This document shows, one piece after another, positions 35,152 through 43,648 of a stretch of DNA of 64,000 nt. The position numbers and the translations under genes are program-made. Source of the stretch: Sutcliffiella cohnii (GTDB lineage: Bacteria > Bacillota > Bacilli > Bacillales > Bacillaceae_I); contig NZ_CP018866.1 in NCBI RefSeq assembly GCF_002250055.1, forward strand, positions 543,501 through 607,500, written 5' to 3'. How positions within the stretch are numbered: the first letter of the stretch is position 1; each line of letters starts with the position of its first letter. The notes beneath the pieces are model-generated. The model saw nothing but the letters and a program-made list of their open reading frames with translations, was not told where the DNA came from and made no database searches.

Positions 35152-35664
35152 ATGACATTTTTAAAAGGACCTAAAATGGCGGTAATTTGGACAGTATTAA
35201 GAGTTTGGTTAGGTGTTCAATGGTTACAGGCTGGTATAAATAAAGTAGGAGTATTCGATGCAACAGGATTTTTACACGGAACAATCGCTAAATCTCAAGG
35301 TGAAAATGCTATCGTTAAAGGATGGTATGCAACATTTGTAGAACAATTTGCTTTACCGAATGTAGAACTATTCAATGTTTTAATCCCTTGGGGTGAAGTA
35401 TTAGTTGGTATCGGATTAATCTTAGGTGCAGCAACTATTCCAGCTTTACTTGCAGCAGCATTCATGAACTTAAACTTCTTATTAGCAGGAACAATTAGCA
35501 CAAATCCTATCCTTTATACAGCTGCAATGATCCTATTATTCGCAGGTGCTGCTAGCTACTTCTACGGTGTTGACCGATTTGCTGTAAAATATATTAAAGA
35601 AAAAATGAATGCTAAAAAAGCTACTAATACTAAAAAAGATGTAAAACCGGCTCCAGTTCACTAA
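35152..35664 (+). CDS. DoxX family membrane protein
   Basis: A 170-residue four-helix membrane protein: RVWLGVQWLQAGINKV is the DoxX N-terminal motif, followed by a VEQFALPNVELFNVLIPWGEVLVGIGLILG helix pair and a lysine-rich C-terminal tail (NAKKATNTKKDVKPAPVH). DoxX relatives include the thiosulfate:quinone oxidoreductase subunit and several redox- or quinone-stress-induced Bacillus membrane proteins. RBS AGGAGG. Three tandem Rex-type operators upstream indicate control by the NADH/NAD+ ratio, so a role in fermentative or respiratory redox balance is likely; the reaction is unknown. Confidence 0.82.
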   Translation: MTFLKGPKMAVIWTVLRVWLGVQWLQAGINKVGVFDATGFLHGTIAKSQGENAIVKGWYATFVEQFALPNVELFNVLIPWGEVLVGIGLILGAATIPALLAAAFMNLNFLLAGTISTNPILYTAAMILLFAGAASYFYGVDRFAVKYIKEKMNAKKATNTKKDVKPAPVH

Positions 35665-35675
35665 AACTAAAAAAC

Positions 35676-35735
35676 GGGGCTATCCAATAAATGTTAAAAC
35701 AGTGGAGAAACGAATCGTTTTTCCACTGTTTTATT
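35676..35735 (+). terminator. doxX terminator related to repeat D
   Basis: GGGGCTATCC followed by a hairpin AAAACAGTGGAGAAACGA / CGTTTTTCCACTGTTTT and a T-rich tail. The hairpin arms repeat the one at 21243-21280. Confidence 0.75.
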
Positions 35736-35749
35736 TGTATTGAGATCTT

Positions 35750-36078
35750 AAAGAGATTGGGACTTAGCTATTTTCATCAAAATAATAAACGAACAAAAAA
35801 AATACGGGAAAAACTCGCTCCGGAAATATACTTCGCTTTCCGCGGGCGTGTCTAGTTACGGCGGCAATTGGCCCTCGAGACATAAGCCAGTCACTTCCGT
35901 TGGGCAAAGAGCGCCCAACTGCAGCGCCTGTCTTATGCTTGTCGGGCCAGGTCGAGCCGCCTTCACTTTTCGTAGCTGGTGAGCCTCCCGCTGGGGTCTC
36001 CGTATATTTCCTCCGCTAATCCTGTGATAGTTCGTTTTTTTATCATAATCAATTTAGTTTTGTCTTAGCTTCAGCCCT
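35750..36078 (+). repeat. Dispersed repeat A, copy 4, with nested repeat B
   Basis: AAGAGATTGGGACTTAGC to GTTTTGTCTTAGCTTCAG, shortened between GGTGAGCCTCC and CGTATATTTCC. The nested B unit is at 35849-35974. It fills the gap between doxX and the convergent yfhD, and its right end reaches the yfhD stop. Confidence 0.85.
35849..35974 (+). repeat. Repeat B nested in repeat A copy 4
   Basis: 126 bp, same insertion point as in copies 1 and 3, with two extra A in GGCGGCAATTGGCCC. Confidence 0.8.
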
Positions 36079-36250
36079 ATTTAAAATTATCGGTCTTGCT
36101 GTTTTGACGAATTCCTGCTGCTGCAGCTCTTGCTTGTGCTTCCATATCTTCATGGTCAGCGTGCTCTCTTGAAAATTCTACATCAATACCATCTGATTTC
36201 ATATTTTCTGGAACTTGTGGTAATTTGCTTTTTTGACTACGATTTCCCAT
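36077..36250 (-). CDS. yfhD: YfhD family small protein
   Basis: A 57-residue frame: MGNRSQKSKLPQVPENMKSD, then GIDVEFSREHADHEDMEAQARAAA in two conserved blocks, ending SKTDNFK. The SDGIDVEFSxExAD and EAQARA blocks are the YfhD signature, a short protein of sporeformers resembling small acid-soluble spore proteins. AAGGAGG precedes the ATG. With yfhE, yfhF and recX nearby this matches the B. subtilis order. Confidence 0.8.
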   Translation of the reverse strand: MGNRSQKSKLPQVPENMKSDGIDVEFSREHADHEDMEAQARAAAAGIRQNSKTDNFK

Positions 36251-36406
36251 TGTACTGCCTCCTTTAGCATGTTATTAATTATTACTTCTTTATGATTTCC
36301 GCAAATAGTTGGAAAATGAATAGTATTTTTTGGAGTATGGATATTAAACGGAAAGAAAGTGGGTTAAATCAGAACTTAGCGTAATCAGTTCAAACAAAGA
36401 AAAAAT

Positions 36407-36432
36407 GGCGTTCATTAGACGCCATTTTCACA
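36407..36432 (-). terminator. Terminator of yfhE
   Basis: Minus-strand AAAATGGCGT-CTAATGA-ACGCCATTTTTTC hairpin. Confidence 0.75.
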
Positions 36433-36443
36433 TTCATTATGTT

Positions 36444-36572
36444 TTATCGGCTATTTTTACCTGTATAACCGCCAGCATTATCTGCCATTTTAAATTCACG
36501 AGAATATGTAACTTCCTGCATACTACTTAACGTACTTTTTGTTCGCTCTCTACGCTTTTTTTCTTTTGACAT
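36444..36572 (-). CDS. yfhE: YfhE family small protein
   Basis: A 42-residue frame: MSKEKKRRERTKSTLSSMQE, then VTYSREFKMADNAGG, ending YTGKNSR. The QEVTYSREFKxAD core matches YfhE. AGGAGGC lies before the ATG. Its place next to yfhD supports the call. Function unknown. Confidence 0.72.
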   Translation of the reverse strand: MSKEKKRRERTKSTLSSMQEVTYSREFKMADNAGGYTGKNSR

Positions 36573-36731
36573 GATAAAGCCTCCTTTGTACATATGTACT
36601 ACATCATTAGGATGAACTTTACATACTAAAAATATACGTAGTTATTTTTGTCCTTTTGTGTTTAAATGTAGAATTCGTTTTTTCTCCCTAGCTTAAATAA
36701 AAATAAAAAAACAGAGCCGCTGAGACTCTGT

Positions 36732-37289
36732 TTACGCTTCTTTAAGGTGTTGCTCTTCTTGTATATCTTGACTGCGTAATTTGTATAATGTGTATTGATC
36801 TTTTGAAATTTCGTAAAGATTATAAATGTTTTCACCATTGTTAATTTGATTCAATAAATTCATTCTCGTTTCGTTAGCTAGTATTGCGTAAGGGAGTTTC
36901 TCGACTGCCTTAGTAGAACGAATGTTAATTTTTCGTACTCGCATAAAAATAGATTGAATATCTAATTCATAAAATAATTCATCAAAAAATTGGTCTTTTG
37001 CAATTTGATTGTAACCTTTTCCGTGATACGGCTTACCTAACCAAGTTCCGAGAAATCCTGCACCGTCTTGTACGTCGAATAAATTAATAGTTCCGATTGG
37101 AGCGCCCCATTCATCTAGGATAGTACGAGAAACAAGTTGGCCTTGCTCTTCTGCTTCTATCGTTTGTTTTGTTAAGAATAGAAACTCTTCATACGAATAA
37201 GCTTTATGACGTACAAAAGGGAAGACTTCTGGATGCACCATCAATTCGTAAAGTTCTTGAGCCTCTTGAAGATCTCGTTTCTTTAGCAT
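36732..37289 (-). CDS. GNAT family N-acetyltransferase
   Basis: A 185-residue RimJ/RimL-type acetyltransferase: DLQEAQELYELMVHPEV at the start, the GTINLFDVQDGAGFLGTWLGKPYHGKGYNQIAKD acetyl-CoA region, and RVRKINIRSTKAVEKLPY where NxxSxxxxEKL is usual. ATG 37289 is used because GGAGGG lies 6 nt upstream; a longer frame would translate a tRNA-like RNA segment and is rejected. Substrate could be a protein N-terminus or small amine. Not part of the B. subtilis yfh order, so probably an inserted gene. Confidence 0.8.
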   Translation of the reverse strand: MLKKRDLQEAQELYELMVHPEVFPFVRHKAYSYEEFLFLTKQTIEAEEQGQLVSRTILDEWGAPIGTINLFDVQDGAGFLGTWLGKPYHGKGYNQIAKDQFFDELFYELDIQSIFMRVRKINIRSTKAVEKLPYAILANETRMNLLNQINNGENIYNLYEISKDQYTLYKLRSQDIQEEQHLKEA

Positions 37290-37341
37290 CGCTATCCCTC
37301 CAAATGAGGGCAGAAAAGTATCCATCATAGAGATAGATTCT

Positions 37342-37414
37342 CCACCCTCGAAATTTTTTAACTTGCAAAAAATTTCGGGGTGGGAATCGAACCCACTAGA
37401 ACCAGTTACCTGGT
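37342..37414 (-). other. tRNA T-arm-like fragment overlapping a long hairpin
   Basis: On the minus strand, 37396-37380 folds as GTGGG-TTCGATT-CCCAC, an exact T-arm with canonical T-loop. It is preceded by ACCAG-GTAA-CTGGT (37414-37401), like a type II variable arm. No matching acceptor 5' strand is present. Immediately after lies a stem CGAAATTTTTT/AAAAAATTTCG extended by CCACCC/GGGTGG (37342-37383), which uses the same bases as the T-arm stem. The two folds are mutually exclusive and lie in the leader of the GNAT gene. Confidence 0.5.
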
Positions 37415-37524
37415 GGCGCACCATTTGCCTTCCCTAACGCTTTCATACAAAGTAGCAGTTAGTTTATTCATTTGATTTTCTTCTAGTATCATACTCGATT
37501 TTCGGATAAAAAGAAACAACTTTT

Positions 37525-38652
37525 TTACCTATTTTTTTGGTAAATTATTTCACCATTTATCATCGTCCAAAGAGGCTTTGCAAAGAAGTGAAAAGGGTGA
37601 TGAGACCATAGAACTAAATCAGCATCTTTTCCAATTTCTATACTACCGATTCTATTATCAACTTGTAGGTTTTTGGCGGGATTTATAGTAATTGCTTCTA
37701 AAGCTTTTTGTTTACTTAGCCCTTCTCTTACAGCAATGGCTGCACATATGTTTAAATATTGAATTGGTGTGTAGGGGTGATCGGTAGTAATAGAAACTTC
37801 AACATTATGGTTAGTTAATATTTCGCACGTTTTCCAAGTTTTATTTTTTAATTCAATTTTTGATTTTCTAGTCATCGTTGGACCAACACAAACTTTTAAT
37901 TTGCGATTCATTAATTCTTTTGCAATTAAATGACCTTCCGTACAATGCTCGATACGTAAGTCTAAATCGAATTCATCGGCAAATCTAATCGCTGACATTA
38001 TATCGTCCGCTCGGTGTGCATGGATGCGAACGGGTATTTTTCTCTCTAACGCTAAGACAATTGGTTTTACGCGAAGAGAGTCTTTATCCTCGCTCTTTTT
38101 TGCATCATAAAATGCCTCTCTTAGCATGCCCATAATTCCCATTCTCGTAATGGAATCTTTGTTCCCTTGACTATGAATTCGTTTCGGATTTTCCCCTAAA
38201 GCTACTTTTAATCCGGCCGTTTCTTTAATAATCATGTCTAAAATGTTGACACCGGCTGTTTTAATGACGGATGTTGTTCCACCAATAACGTTAGCGCTTC
38301 CTGGCATGATATGGACTGTCGTTATTCCGTAAGAAACAGCATCATGGAATGCTTGATCCAAAGGGTGTACGCCATCAATTGCTCGAATATGTGGTGTAAG
38401 AGGTTCGATTGTTTCGTTTGCATCGTTACCTGCCCAACCTGTTCCTTCATCATAAAGACCGAGGTGAGAATGTACATCAATAAACCCTGGAAATAAATAA
38501 CGATTATCGCCTTCTACTATTTGAACATTTTCTTTAGAATGAAACTCCTTACCAAACGCCAATATTTTGCCGTTTTCAACTAAAACGTAACCGTTGAAGA
38601 TAGGGGTTGTCGTAACAGGATAAATATTTACATTTTTTATAAGTGTTTTCAT
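37525..38652 (-). CDS. Amidohydrolase (imidazolonepropionase-like)
   Basis: A 375-residue metal-dependent hydrolase with a TIM barrel: metal ligands H61 and H63 (DVHSH), histidines in IHAHRADD and IEHCTEGH, and the catalytic aspartate in TTDHPY. N- and C-terminal strands (MKTLIKNVNIYPV and IGSIEIGKDADLVLW) form the composite domain typical of the superfamily. It starts 9 nt after the yfhF stop, so it is cotranscribed with yfhF. The substrate is likely a cyclic amide or similar; unknown. Confidence 0.85.
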   Translation of the reverse strand: MKTLIKNVNIYPVTTTPIFNGYVLVENGKILAFGKEFHSKENVQIVEGDNRYLFPGFIDVHSHLGLYDEGTGWAGNDANETIEPLTPHIRAIDGVHPLDQAFHDAVSYGITTVHIMPGSANVIGGTTSVIKTAGVNILDMIIKETAGLKVALGENPKRIHSQGNKDSITRMGIMGMLREAFYDAKKSEDKDSLRVKPIVLALERKIPVRIHAHRADDIMSAIRFADEFDLDLRIEHCTEGHLIAKELMNRKLKVCVGPTMTRKSKIELKNKTWKTCEILTNHNVEVSITTDHPYTPIQYLNICAAIAVREGLSKQKALEAITINPAKNLQVDNRIGSIEIGKDADLVLWSHHPFHFFAKPLWTMINGEIIYQKNR

Positions 38653-38661
38653 ATCCCACTC

Positions 38662-39570
38662 CTATGTTTCGTTTTGTAGTATATTTTTCAAAGCTTTTTC
38701 TAAAGTAGGAAATAGAAAATGATAATCATGTAATTTAGTTGGTAATACTTTTTGCCCTTCTAGTATTAATAAACTCATTTCGCCAAGTGCTAATTTAATT
38801 GGTAAGGCTGGTGTGGGGAACCAATGGGGCCTTTGTAAAACACGACCTAACGTTAGACCAAATTCTTTCATTTTTAACGGTTGAGGTGAAACAAAGTTTA
38901 CAGGTCCTTCCATATTGTTCGTTTGTAAACAATAAATCAAACCATGAACAACGTCATCAATATGTATCCATGACATCCATTGTTCACCAGTACCTAAATT
39001 CCCTCCAGCAAAAAGCTTATATGGAATTAACAGTTTTGGCAGCGCACCTTCATTTCGATCTAAAATAATTCCAAACCTTGCAAGAACGGTACGTACTCCT
39101 AAAGACTCTGCTTTACGAGCTGTTTTTTCCCAATCTTTCACTGTTGATGCTAAAAAGTCATGTCCAGGTGTAACACTATCCTCTGTAAAAGTTTCTGAAT
39201 ACGAAGTTCCGTAAAAACCAATTGCACTTGCATTGATTAACACTTTTGGTTTATTAGGTAATGCTGTCATAATTCGAATGACTTCATTTGTTGCTTGGAT
39301 TCGGCTATTTTTTATCCGTTCTTTTCGTTTCTCAGTCCAGCGACCACTATTGATCGACTCACCAGCAAGGTTAATAAAAGCATCAACGTTTTTTAATGAC
39401 TCTTCAGGATAATCACCGCTGTTTAACCAACTTACATATGTTATCTTCGATGAAGAGTTATTGGTTTTTACATTTCTAGTTAAAATATATACTTCATGGC
39501 CATGTTTAATTAATGTGTTTGTTAAAGCTTTTCCGACTAAACCAGTACCACCGGCAATAGCAATTTTCAT
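38662..39570 (-). CDS. yfhF: TIGR01777 family epimerase YfhF
   Basis: A 302-residue extended SDR-like protein. NAD(P) motif GGTGLVGKAL (residues 7-16), INLAGESINSGRWTEKRKERI and the C-terminal DUF1731-like LPTKLHDYHFLFPTLEKAL identify the sugar-nucleotide epimerase-like YfhF/SulA family (TIGR01777). Enzymatic role unproven. AAGGAGGG precedes the ATG. Divergent from recX as in B. subtilis. Confidence 0.88.
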   Translation of the reverse strand: MKIAIAGGTGLVGKALTNTLIKHGHEVYILTRNVKTNNSSSKITYVSWLNSGDYPEESLKNVDAFINLAGESINSGRWTEKRKERIKNSRIQATNEVIRIMTALPNKPKVLINASAIGFYGTSYSETFTEDSVTPGHDFLASTVKDWEKTARKAESLGVRTVLARFGIILDRNEGALPKLLIPYKLFAGGNLGTGEQWMSWIHIDDVVHGLIYCLQTNNMEGPVNFVSPQPLKMKEFGLTLGRVLQRPHWFPTPALPIKLALGEMSLLILEGQKVLPTKLHDYHFLFPTLEKALKNILQNET

Positions 39571-39703
39571 ATCTTTTGCCCTCCTTTCTTTTAATGTATT
39601 GTTTTTTTTCTATTTAGACAAACATTTAAGTAAAACTTACTTCGTTTTTTCGTTTTAAATATTATTTTTACTATGTTACATTACAAGTAGAGAGGTGAGC
39701 GTT

Positions 39704-40513
39704 ATGGGTATCGTTACAAAAATCCAAGTACAGAAAAATAATAAAAGTCGTTTTAATATATATATGGATAATGGTAGTGGAGAAGAATACGCATTTGCAG
39801 TTAGTGAGGATACATTAATAAAATTTCATTTAAGTAAAGGAAAAGAATTAGATGAACTACAAATAGAAGAAATTTTATATGGTGATCAAATACATAAAGC
39901 AACGTTAGCCGCGATGAACTTCTTATCCTATCGAATGAGAACGAGGAAAGAAATAGAAGACTTTTTAGCCGAAAAAGAAATTGAATCATTCGTACGTGCG
40001 GAAGTAATAAAAAAACTAGAGGAACAGCTTTTAATTAATGATGAAGAGTTTGCGAGATCTTACGTACGAACGCAAATGAATACAACTTTAAAAGGCCCAG
40101 AGGTAATTTCACGAGAACTCAGAGAGAAGGGAGTATCCCCTACTATAATAGAGGAAGCATTAGTAGAATTTTCGTTTTCGACGCAGCTAGAGCATGTAGT
40201 AAAGCTTATCGAAAAATATTCAGGGAAGTACCGAAAAGATTCCTATAAAATAATGTTACAAAAGCTAGATATGACTTTAAAAAGAAAAGGTTATCCTACC
40301 ACAGTCATTCAAGAAGCTTTTAAAAATGTCGAAATAGAACAAGATACTTCAGAAGAGTGGGAAAGCCTTCAAAAAGCAGCAGAAAAGTACGAAAGGAAAT
40401 ACGTAAAGCTGCCTCCTTATGAATATAAAATGAAGATGAAGGGAGCACTATATAGAAAAGGTTTTCCGATGGAATTAATTGACCGTTATGTTGAAGAGAT
40501 AGAAGAAGATTAG
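39704..40513 (+). CDS. recX: Recombination regulator RecX
   Basis: A 269-residue protein made of tandem three-helix repeats that bind the RecA filament and limit its extension. The conserved segments AAMNFLSYRMRTRKEIEDFL, LLINDEEFARSYVRTQMN and GPEVISRELREKGV are RecX repeat signatures. ATG 39704 has GAGGTG 6 nt upstream; the GTG start 9 nt earlier overlaps that site. The 269-residue length agrees with Bacillus RecX. Confidence 0.92.
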   Translation: MGIVTKIQVQKNNKSRFNIYMDNGSGEEYAFAVSEDTLIKFHLSKGKELDELQIEEILYGDQIHKATLAAMNFLSYRMRTRKEIEDFLAEKEIESFVRAEVIKKLEEQLLINDEEFARSYVRTQMNTTLKGPEVISRELREKGVSPTIIEEALVEFSFSTQLEHVVKLIEKYSGKYRKDSYKIMLQKLDMTLKRKGYPTTVIQEAFKNVEIEQDTSEEWESLQKAAEKYERKYVKLPPYEYKMKMKGALYRKGFPMELIDRYVEEIEED

Positions 40514-40540
40514 GAGTACGTTCACACGTGCTCCTTAAAC
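40512..40540. terminator. Short bidirectional hairpin after recX
   Basis: AGGAGTACG / CGTGCTCCT between convergent recX and the SDR gene; the U tract is poor. Confidence 0.4.
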
Positions 40541-40543
40541 TAT

Positions 40544-41209
40544 TTAAACAAAAATATCATCCGTACCATTTTCATCTTCTTTAATAATTTTTTCAGCAAT
40601 TTCTTTAGGGGAACGAAGTCTCGATTTATCTTTTATATGATCAGATTTCTCCCAAAAAGGAGTATCCATGCCACCCATGTAAACTGCTTTAATATTTAGT
40701 TTTCCTTCCAATTCCTTTTGTAAGCTTTCTGTAAAACCTCTAATTGCAAATTTGGAAGCAACGTAAACACTCTCATTTACTTTCCCCTTTTGCCCAGCAG
40801 TGGAAATAATATTAAAAACTTTACCATTTCTATGTTTAAGTAAGTGGGGGAGTACTATTTTTGTCATATATATAGTACCTTTTACATTCGTGTTAATCAT
40901 CGTTTCTATTTCTTCTAAAGAAAGTTCGGTAAAAGGGCCGAACGATCCAATGCCAGCATTGTTAATTAAGAAATTAACATTATGATGCTTCAATATTTTA
41001 TGTACACTATGCTCTAATTCGCTAATGTTAGTAATATCGATCGTATATACCTCGGCATGGCCACCCATTTCTTCAATTAAAAGTTGGACTTCTTTTAAAG
41101 GTAATAATTTTCTACCAGTAAGTATAATGGTGTTCCCTTTTTTTGCGTATGCTAATGCAAGCTCTTTGCCTAGACCTGTACCAGCGCCAGTTATTAAAAT
41201 TGTGTTCAT
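40544..41209 (-). CDS. Short-chain dehydrogenase/reductase
   Basis: A 221-residue classical SDR: cofactor motif GAGTGLG (8-14), NNAG at 83-86, and catalytic S136, Y149 and K153. The R33 after TGR suggests NADP(H) preference. Substrate unknown. Single gene between recX and yfhH; an SDR (YfhR-like hydrolase aside) is not at this place in B. subtilis. Confidence 0.85.
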   Translation of the reverse strand: MNTILITGAGTGLGKELALAYAKKGNTIILTGRKLLPLKEVQLLIEEMGGHAEVYTIDITNISELEHSVHKILKHHNVNFLINNAGIGSFGPFTELSLEEIETMINTNVKGTIYMTKIVLPHLLKHRNGKVFNIISTAGQKGKVNESVYVASKFAIRGFTESLQKELEGKLNIKAVYMGGMDTPFWEKSDHIKDKSRLRSPKEIAEKIIKEDENGTDDIFV

Positions 41210-41307
41210 TTAAAAAACTCCTTTATTAGATTCTAAACATATTTTCTTCTCAAGTAAACAGTGCTATGCTTGATTTATAAGAGCAAAACATTAGGGGGAT
41301 ACCTTTT

Positions 41308-41637
41308 ATGGAAATGCAAAAAAGATATAGTGAATTGTCATCACATGAATTACGTCAAGAAATTGCTACCTTAAAGGAAAAGGCTCGGAAAGCAGAGCAA
41401 TTAGGGATTGTAAACGAATATGCTGTTTTAGAAAGAAAAATATTAATGGCTCAAGCCTATATGTTACATCCTGATGAGTACAAGCCAGGAGAAGTATATG
41501 AATTGGAAGGCGATCCAGGTGTATTTTTTGAGATTGATTATATGAACGGGATTTTTGCCTGGGGTAGAAGAATTCATAATAATGTAGTAAGTAAAGAACA
41601 AGAAGGAATTCCAATATCCATGTTTTTGAAAAAATAA
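41308..41637 (+). CDS. yfhH: YfhH family protein
   Basis: A 109-residue protein. The N-terminal helical hairpin (RYSELSSHELRQEIATLKEKARKAEQLG) is followed by an SH3-like beta barrel (KPGEVYELEGDPGVFFEIDYMNGIFAWGRRI). This two-part layout is that of B. subtilis YfhH; function unknown. RBS TAGGGGGA. Position after recX agrees with B. subtilis. Confidence 0.88.
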   Translation: MEMQKRYSELSSHELRQEIATLKEKARKAEQLGIVNEYAVLERKILMAQAYMLHPDEYKPGEVYELEGDPGVFFEIDYMNGIFAWGRRIHNNVVSKEQEGIPISMFLKK

Positions 41638-41639
41638 AG

Positions 41640-41678
41640 AAAGAAGTGCAGAGTAACCACCTCTGCACTTCCTTTGTT
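41640..41678. terminator. yfhH terminator
   Basis: GAAGTGCAGAG-TAACCAC-CTCTGCACTTC with a T-rich tail. Confidence 0.8.
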
Positions 41679-41697
41679 TTTAGGGGTAGTGGTATAA

Positions 41698-41865
41698 TTA
41701 TGATCTTTTTCGCGTTTGTCTGTGTAAAATAATGATATTTTGAGCTTCTTGTGTTTCACCATTTACTTGTCGATACGTATGTTTCCTATGAGCGTTTGGT
41801 TGAGGAAAAGGATGATCGTCACTCGCAAAACGGTGATTAAAATGAGTTTTATTTTTATGACCCAT
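41698..41865 (-). CDS. YpzG-like small protein
   Basis: A 55-residue basic protein: MGHKNKTHFNHRFASDDHPF, then PQPNAHRKHTYRQVNGETQE, ending QNIIILHRQTRKRS. The QVNGETQxxQNxIIL segment resembles the YpzG family of short Bacillus proteins. AGGAGG lies 8 nt upstream of ATG. It sits 42 nt downstream of sspK on the same strand, so it may share sporulation-specific expression. Family call moderate. Confidence 0.6.
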   Translation of the reverse strand: MGHKNKTHFNHRFASDDHPFPQPNAHRKHTYRQVNGETQEAQNIIILHRQTRKRS

Positions 41866-41907
41866 TCGTTAAAACCTCCTAAGTTTAATAATTGTGTAAG
41901 TCAATTA

Positions 41908-42072
41908 TTAATACGTATTATCTTGACGCTGTCCAGATGCACGCATGCGTTCTTGAGGATGGGTATTTATCGTTCCGTTTGCACGTTTCGAAGCATATTC
42001 TGCTTTCGCTCTAGGTTCACCTTCTAATTTGTTATTATGTTGATTAGGGAAACCACGCTCTTTGTTTCTCAT
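41908..42072 (-). CDS. sspK: Small acid-soluble spore protein K
   Basis: A 54-residue frame: [20 protein letters not shown], then [19 protein letters not shown], ending [15 protein letters not shown]. The N-terminal RNKxxGFPNQxNNKxEGEPRAK and C-terminal [10 protein letters not shown] match B. subtilis SspK, a minor spore-core protein made in the forespore. GGAGG precedes the ATG. The position between yfhH and yfhJ agrees with B. subtilis. Confidence 0.88.
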   Translation of the reverse strand: MRNKERGFPNQHNNKLEGEPRAKAEYASKRANGTINTHPQERMRASGQRQDNTY

Positions 42073-42202
42073 TCGTATCTCCTCCAAACGTAGGCGAAAT
42101 TGTGCAAAGCATCATTTTCATGCACAACTATAATATTTGATTTTTACCCCTAATATATGTGTTAATACAAATAGTGAAATGAAACCAGTTGAGGTGATGA
42201 TT

Positions 42203-42463
42203 TTGAATGAATATATTGAACAATTAACTGATAGACTGTTGAAACAAAATCAACATTTAACGTATAACCAAGCACGTGCATGGGTTGAGCATTTGTGGGA
42301 GGACTTTGAATCGACTTATGCAAAAGCAGGTTATGAATATAAAGGAAAAGAAATGACAGCTAAAATAGTTGTTCAGTGGATAGATAACCACGGTGTAACA
42401 TTGCATGAGTTTCTTTCCAATAATCCGAAATATGCCCACTTATTCACCGATTTAAAACATTAA
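42203..42463 (+). CDS. yfhJ: YfhJ (WVELL-domain) protein
   Basis: An 86-residue protein: YIEQLTDRLLKQNQHLTYNQARAWVEHLWEDFESTYAKAG with the AWVEHLWEDFE core typical of YfhJ, then VVQWIDNHGVTLHEF. TTG 42203 is chosen with GAGGTG 6 nt upstream; ATG 42197 overlaps that site. Function unknown. Confidence 0.78.
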   Translation: MNEYIEQLTDRLLKQNQHLTYNQARAWVEHLWEDFESTYAKAGYEYKGKEMTAKIVVQWIDNHGVTLHEFLSNNPKYAHLFTDLKH

Positions 42464-42490
42464 AAACTAGGCAATCAATGCCTAGTTTTG
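42461..42490. terminator. Bidirectional terminator yfhJ/yfhP
   Basis: AAAACTAGGCA-ATCA-ATGCCTAGTTTT between convergent genes. Confidence 0.85.
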
Positions 42491-42492
42491 TT

Positions 42493-43479
42493 TTATGTCT
42501 CGTTTGGAATTAAATCTAATTTGCTACGAAGTTTTTCTTCACTGAAGATCCACCCTGTGTATGAGCTAACGATATTTAAGTCGAAATCAAGCTGAACGAC
42601 AGCAACGAAAGGGTAAAAGCCTTTACTACGATAACGTAAATCGATAAAGCGAACCTCGTAGTGGTCACTATATTCTTCCATTTCCCATCTGTACACTGGA
42701 GAAAAGGATAGAAATGCAGCAACGTTATCGTCCAGTTTTGCAGCGGCAATAATTGCATTGTCAGGAAGTGGTACTTTCTCAAACGTATCATGAATGATAA
42801 TCTTATTTAGTACTGCTCTTGCTACATAAAAGTTCTGGTCAGTCGTAATCGCTAAATGCCATTGATTAAAATGAATAGTAGGAGAAATAATGATGCTTTT
42901 TGAACTAGGTATCATCGACTTAACTTTCTTTAATACATTTTGTTGCATCTGGTACCGAAGCACGTAATATCCAATGAGAATAACGTAAATAACGAGAAAT
43001 GTATATTGTGGCGAGAAACCGAACGCCCATAAGATTAACCCAAATATGTGCATACCAAAAATAAAAGCATCAAAAGTGTTAATGATACCAAGAGCAATCC
43101 ATTTCTTTGTGAAAGGTCTTAATGCTTGTGTTCCGTATGCATTAAAAATATCAACAAAGACATGTAAAATGACAGCTAGAAACGTCCAAAGCCATAAGTG
43201 GAAAAGACTAGCTTCTGGGAGAAACAAATAAATTATTCCACTAATAAGAATTGGCCATAAAATGACAGCGGGAATAGAATGTGTTATTCCACGGTGATTT
43301 TTTATATATTTTGCGTTATTTTTTAATTTTAATATCGTATCTAAATCAGGAGCTTGCGAACCGATAAGAGCTCCAATCATAATAGCTTTCGCTGTTTCGG
43401 GATGGCTTGAGACAACAGGATCAATTGTTGCAATTGTACCAATTGCAATTCCCATCACGATATGTGTACCAGTATCCAA
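42493..43479 (-). CDS. yfhP: Membrane-bound metal-dependent hydrolase YfhP
   Basis: A 328-residue YdjM/LexA-binding-like membrane protein. N-terminal MDTGTHIVMGIAIG, SQAPDLDTILKL, HRGITHS and HVFVDIFNAYG carry the conserved His/Asp set of this putative hydrolase family. Four to five helices are followed by a soluble C-terminal domain (about 190-328). B. subtilis YfhP has the same size and gene neighbourhood next to mutY. Reaction unproven. Confidence 0.85.
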   Translation of the reverse strand: MDTGTHIVMGIAIGTIATIDPVVSSHPETAKAIMIGALIGSQAPDLDTILKLKNNAKYIKNHRGITHSIPAVILWPILISGIIYLFLPEASLFHLWLWTFLAVILHVFVDIFNAYGTQALRPFTKKWIALGIINTFDAFIFGMHIFGLILWAFGFSPQYTFLVIYVILIGYYVLRYQMQQNVLKKVKSMIPSSKSIIISPTIHFNQWHLAITTDQNFYVARAVLNKIIIHDTFEKVPLPDNAIIAAAKLDDNVAAFLSFSPVYRWEMEEYSDHYEVRFIDLRYRSKGFYPFVAVVQLDFDLNIVSSYTGWIFSEEKLRSKLDLIPNET

Positions 43480-43648
43480 TGTCCTTTTGGCCTCCTCAAA
43501 ATTATTAAACCTTTTTATAATAAAGTAATGCTTAATTTTCTATACGTACCACTTTAACAAATAAAAATTACAAAACCTTTACATGTTAGCAATATTATTA
43601 TTTATTATTATTTCACAATGAAACATATTTAAAACGGGGGATATTAAT

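Noticed and set aside
37290..37424. N-terminal extension of the GNAT protein
   Set aside because: It would translate a tRNA T-arm-like RNA (giving GFDSHPE, a typical tRNA artefact), and GGAGGG supports ATG 37289.
37380..37500. Complete tRNA gene on the minus strand
   Set aside because: Only a T-arm and a variable-arm-like hairpin are present; no anticodon arm, D-arm or complementary acceptor strand could be found.
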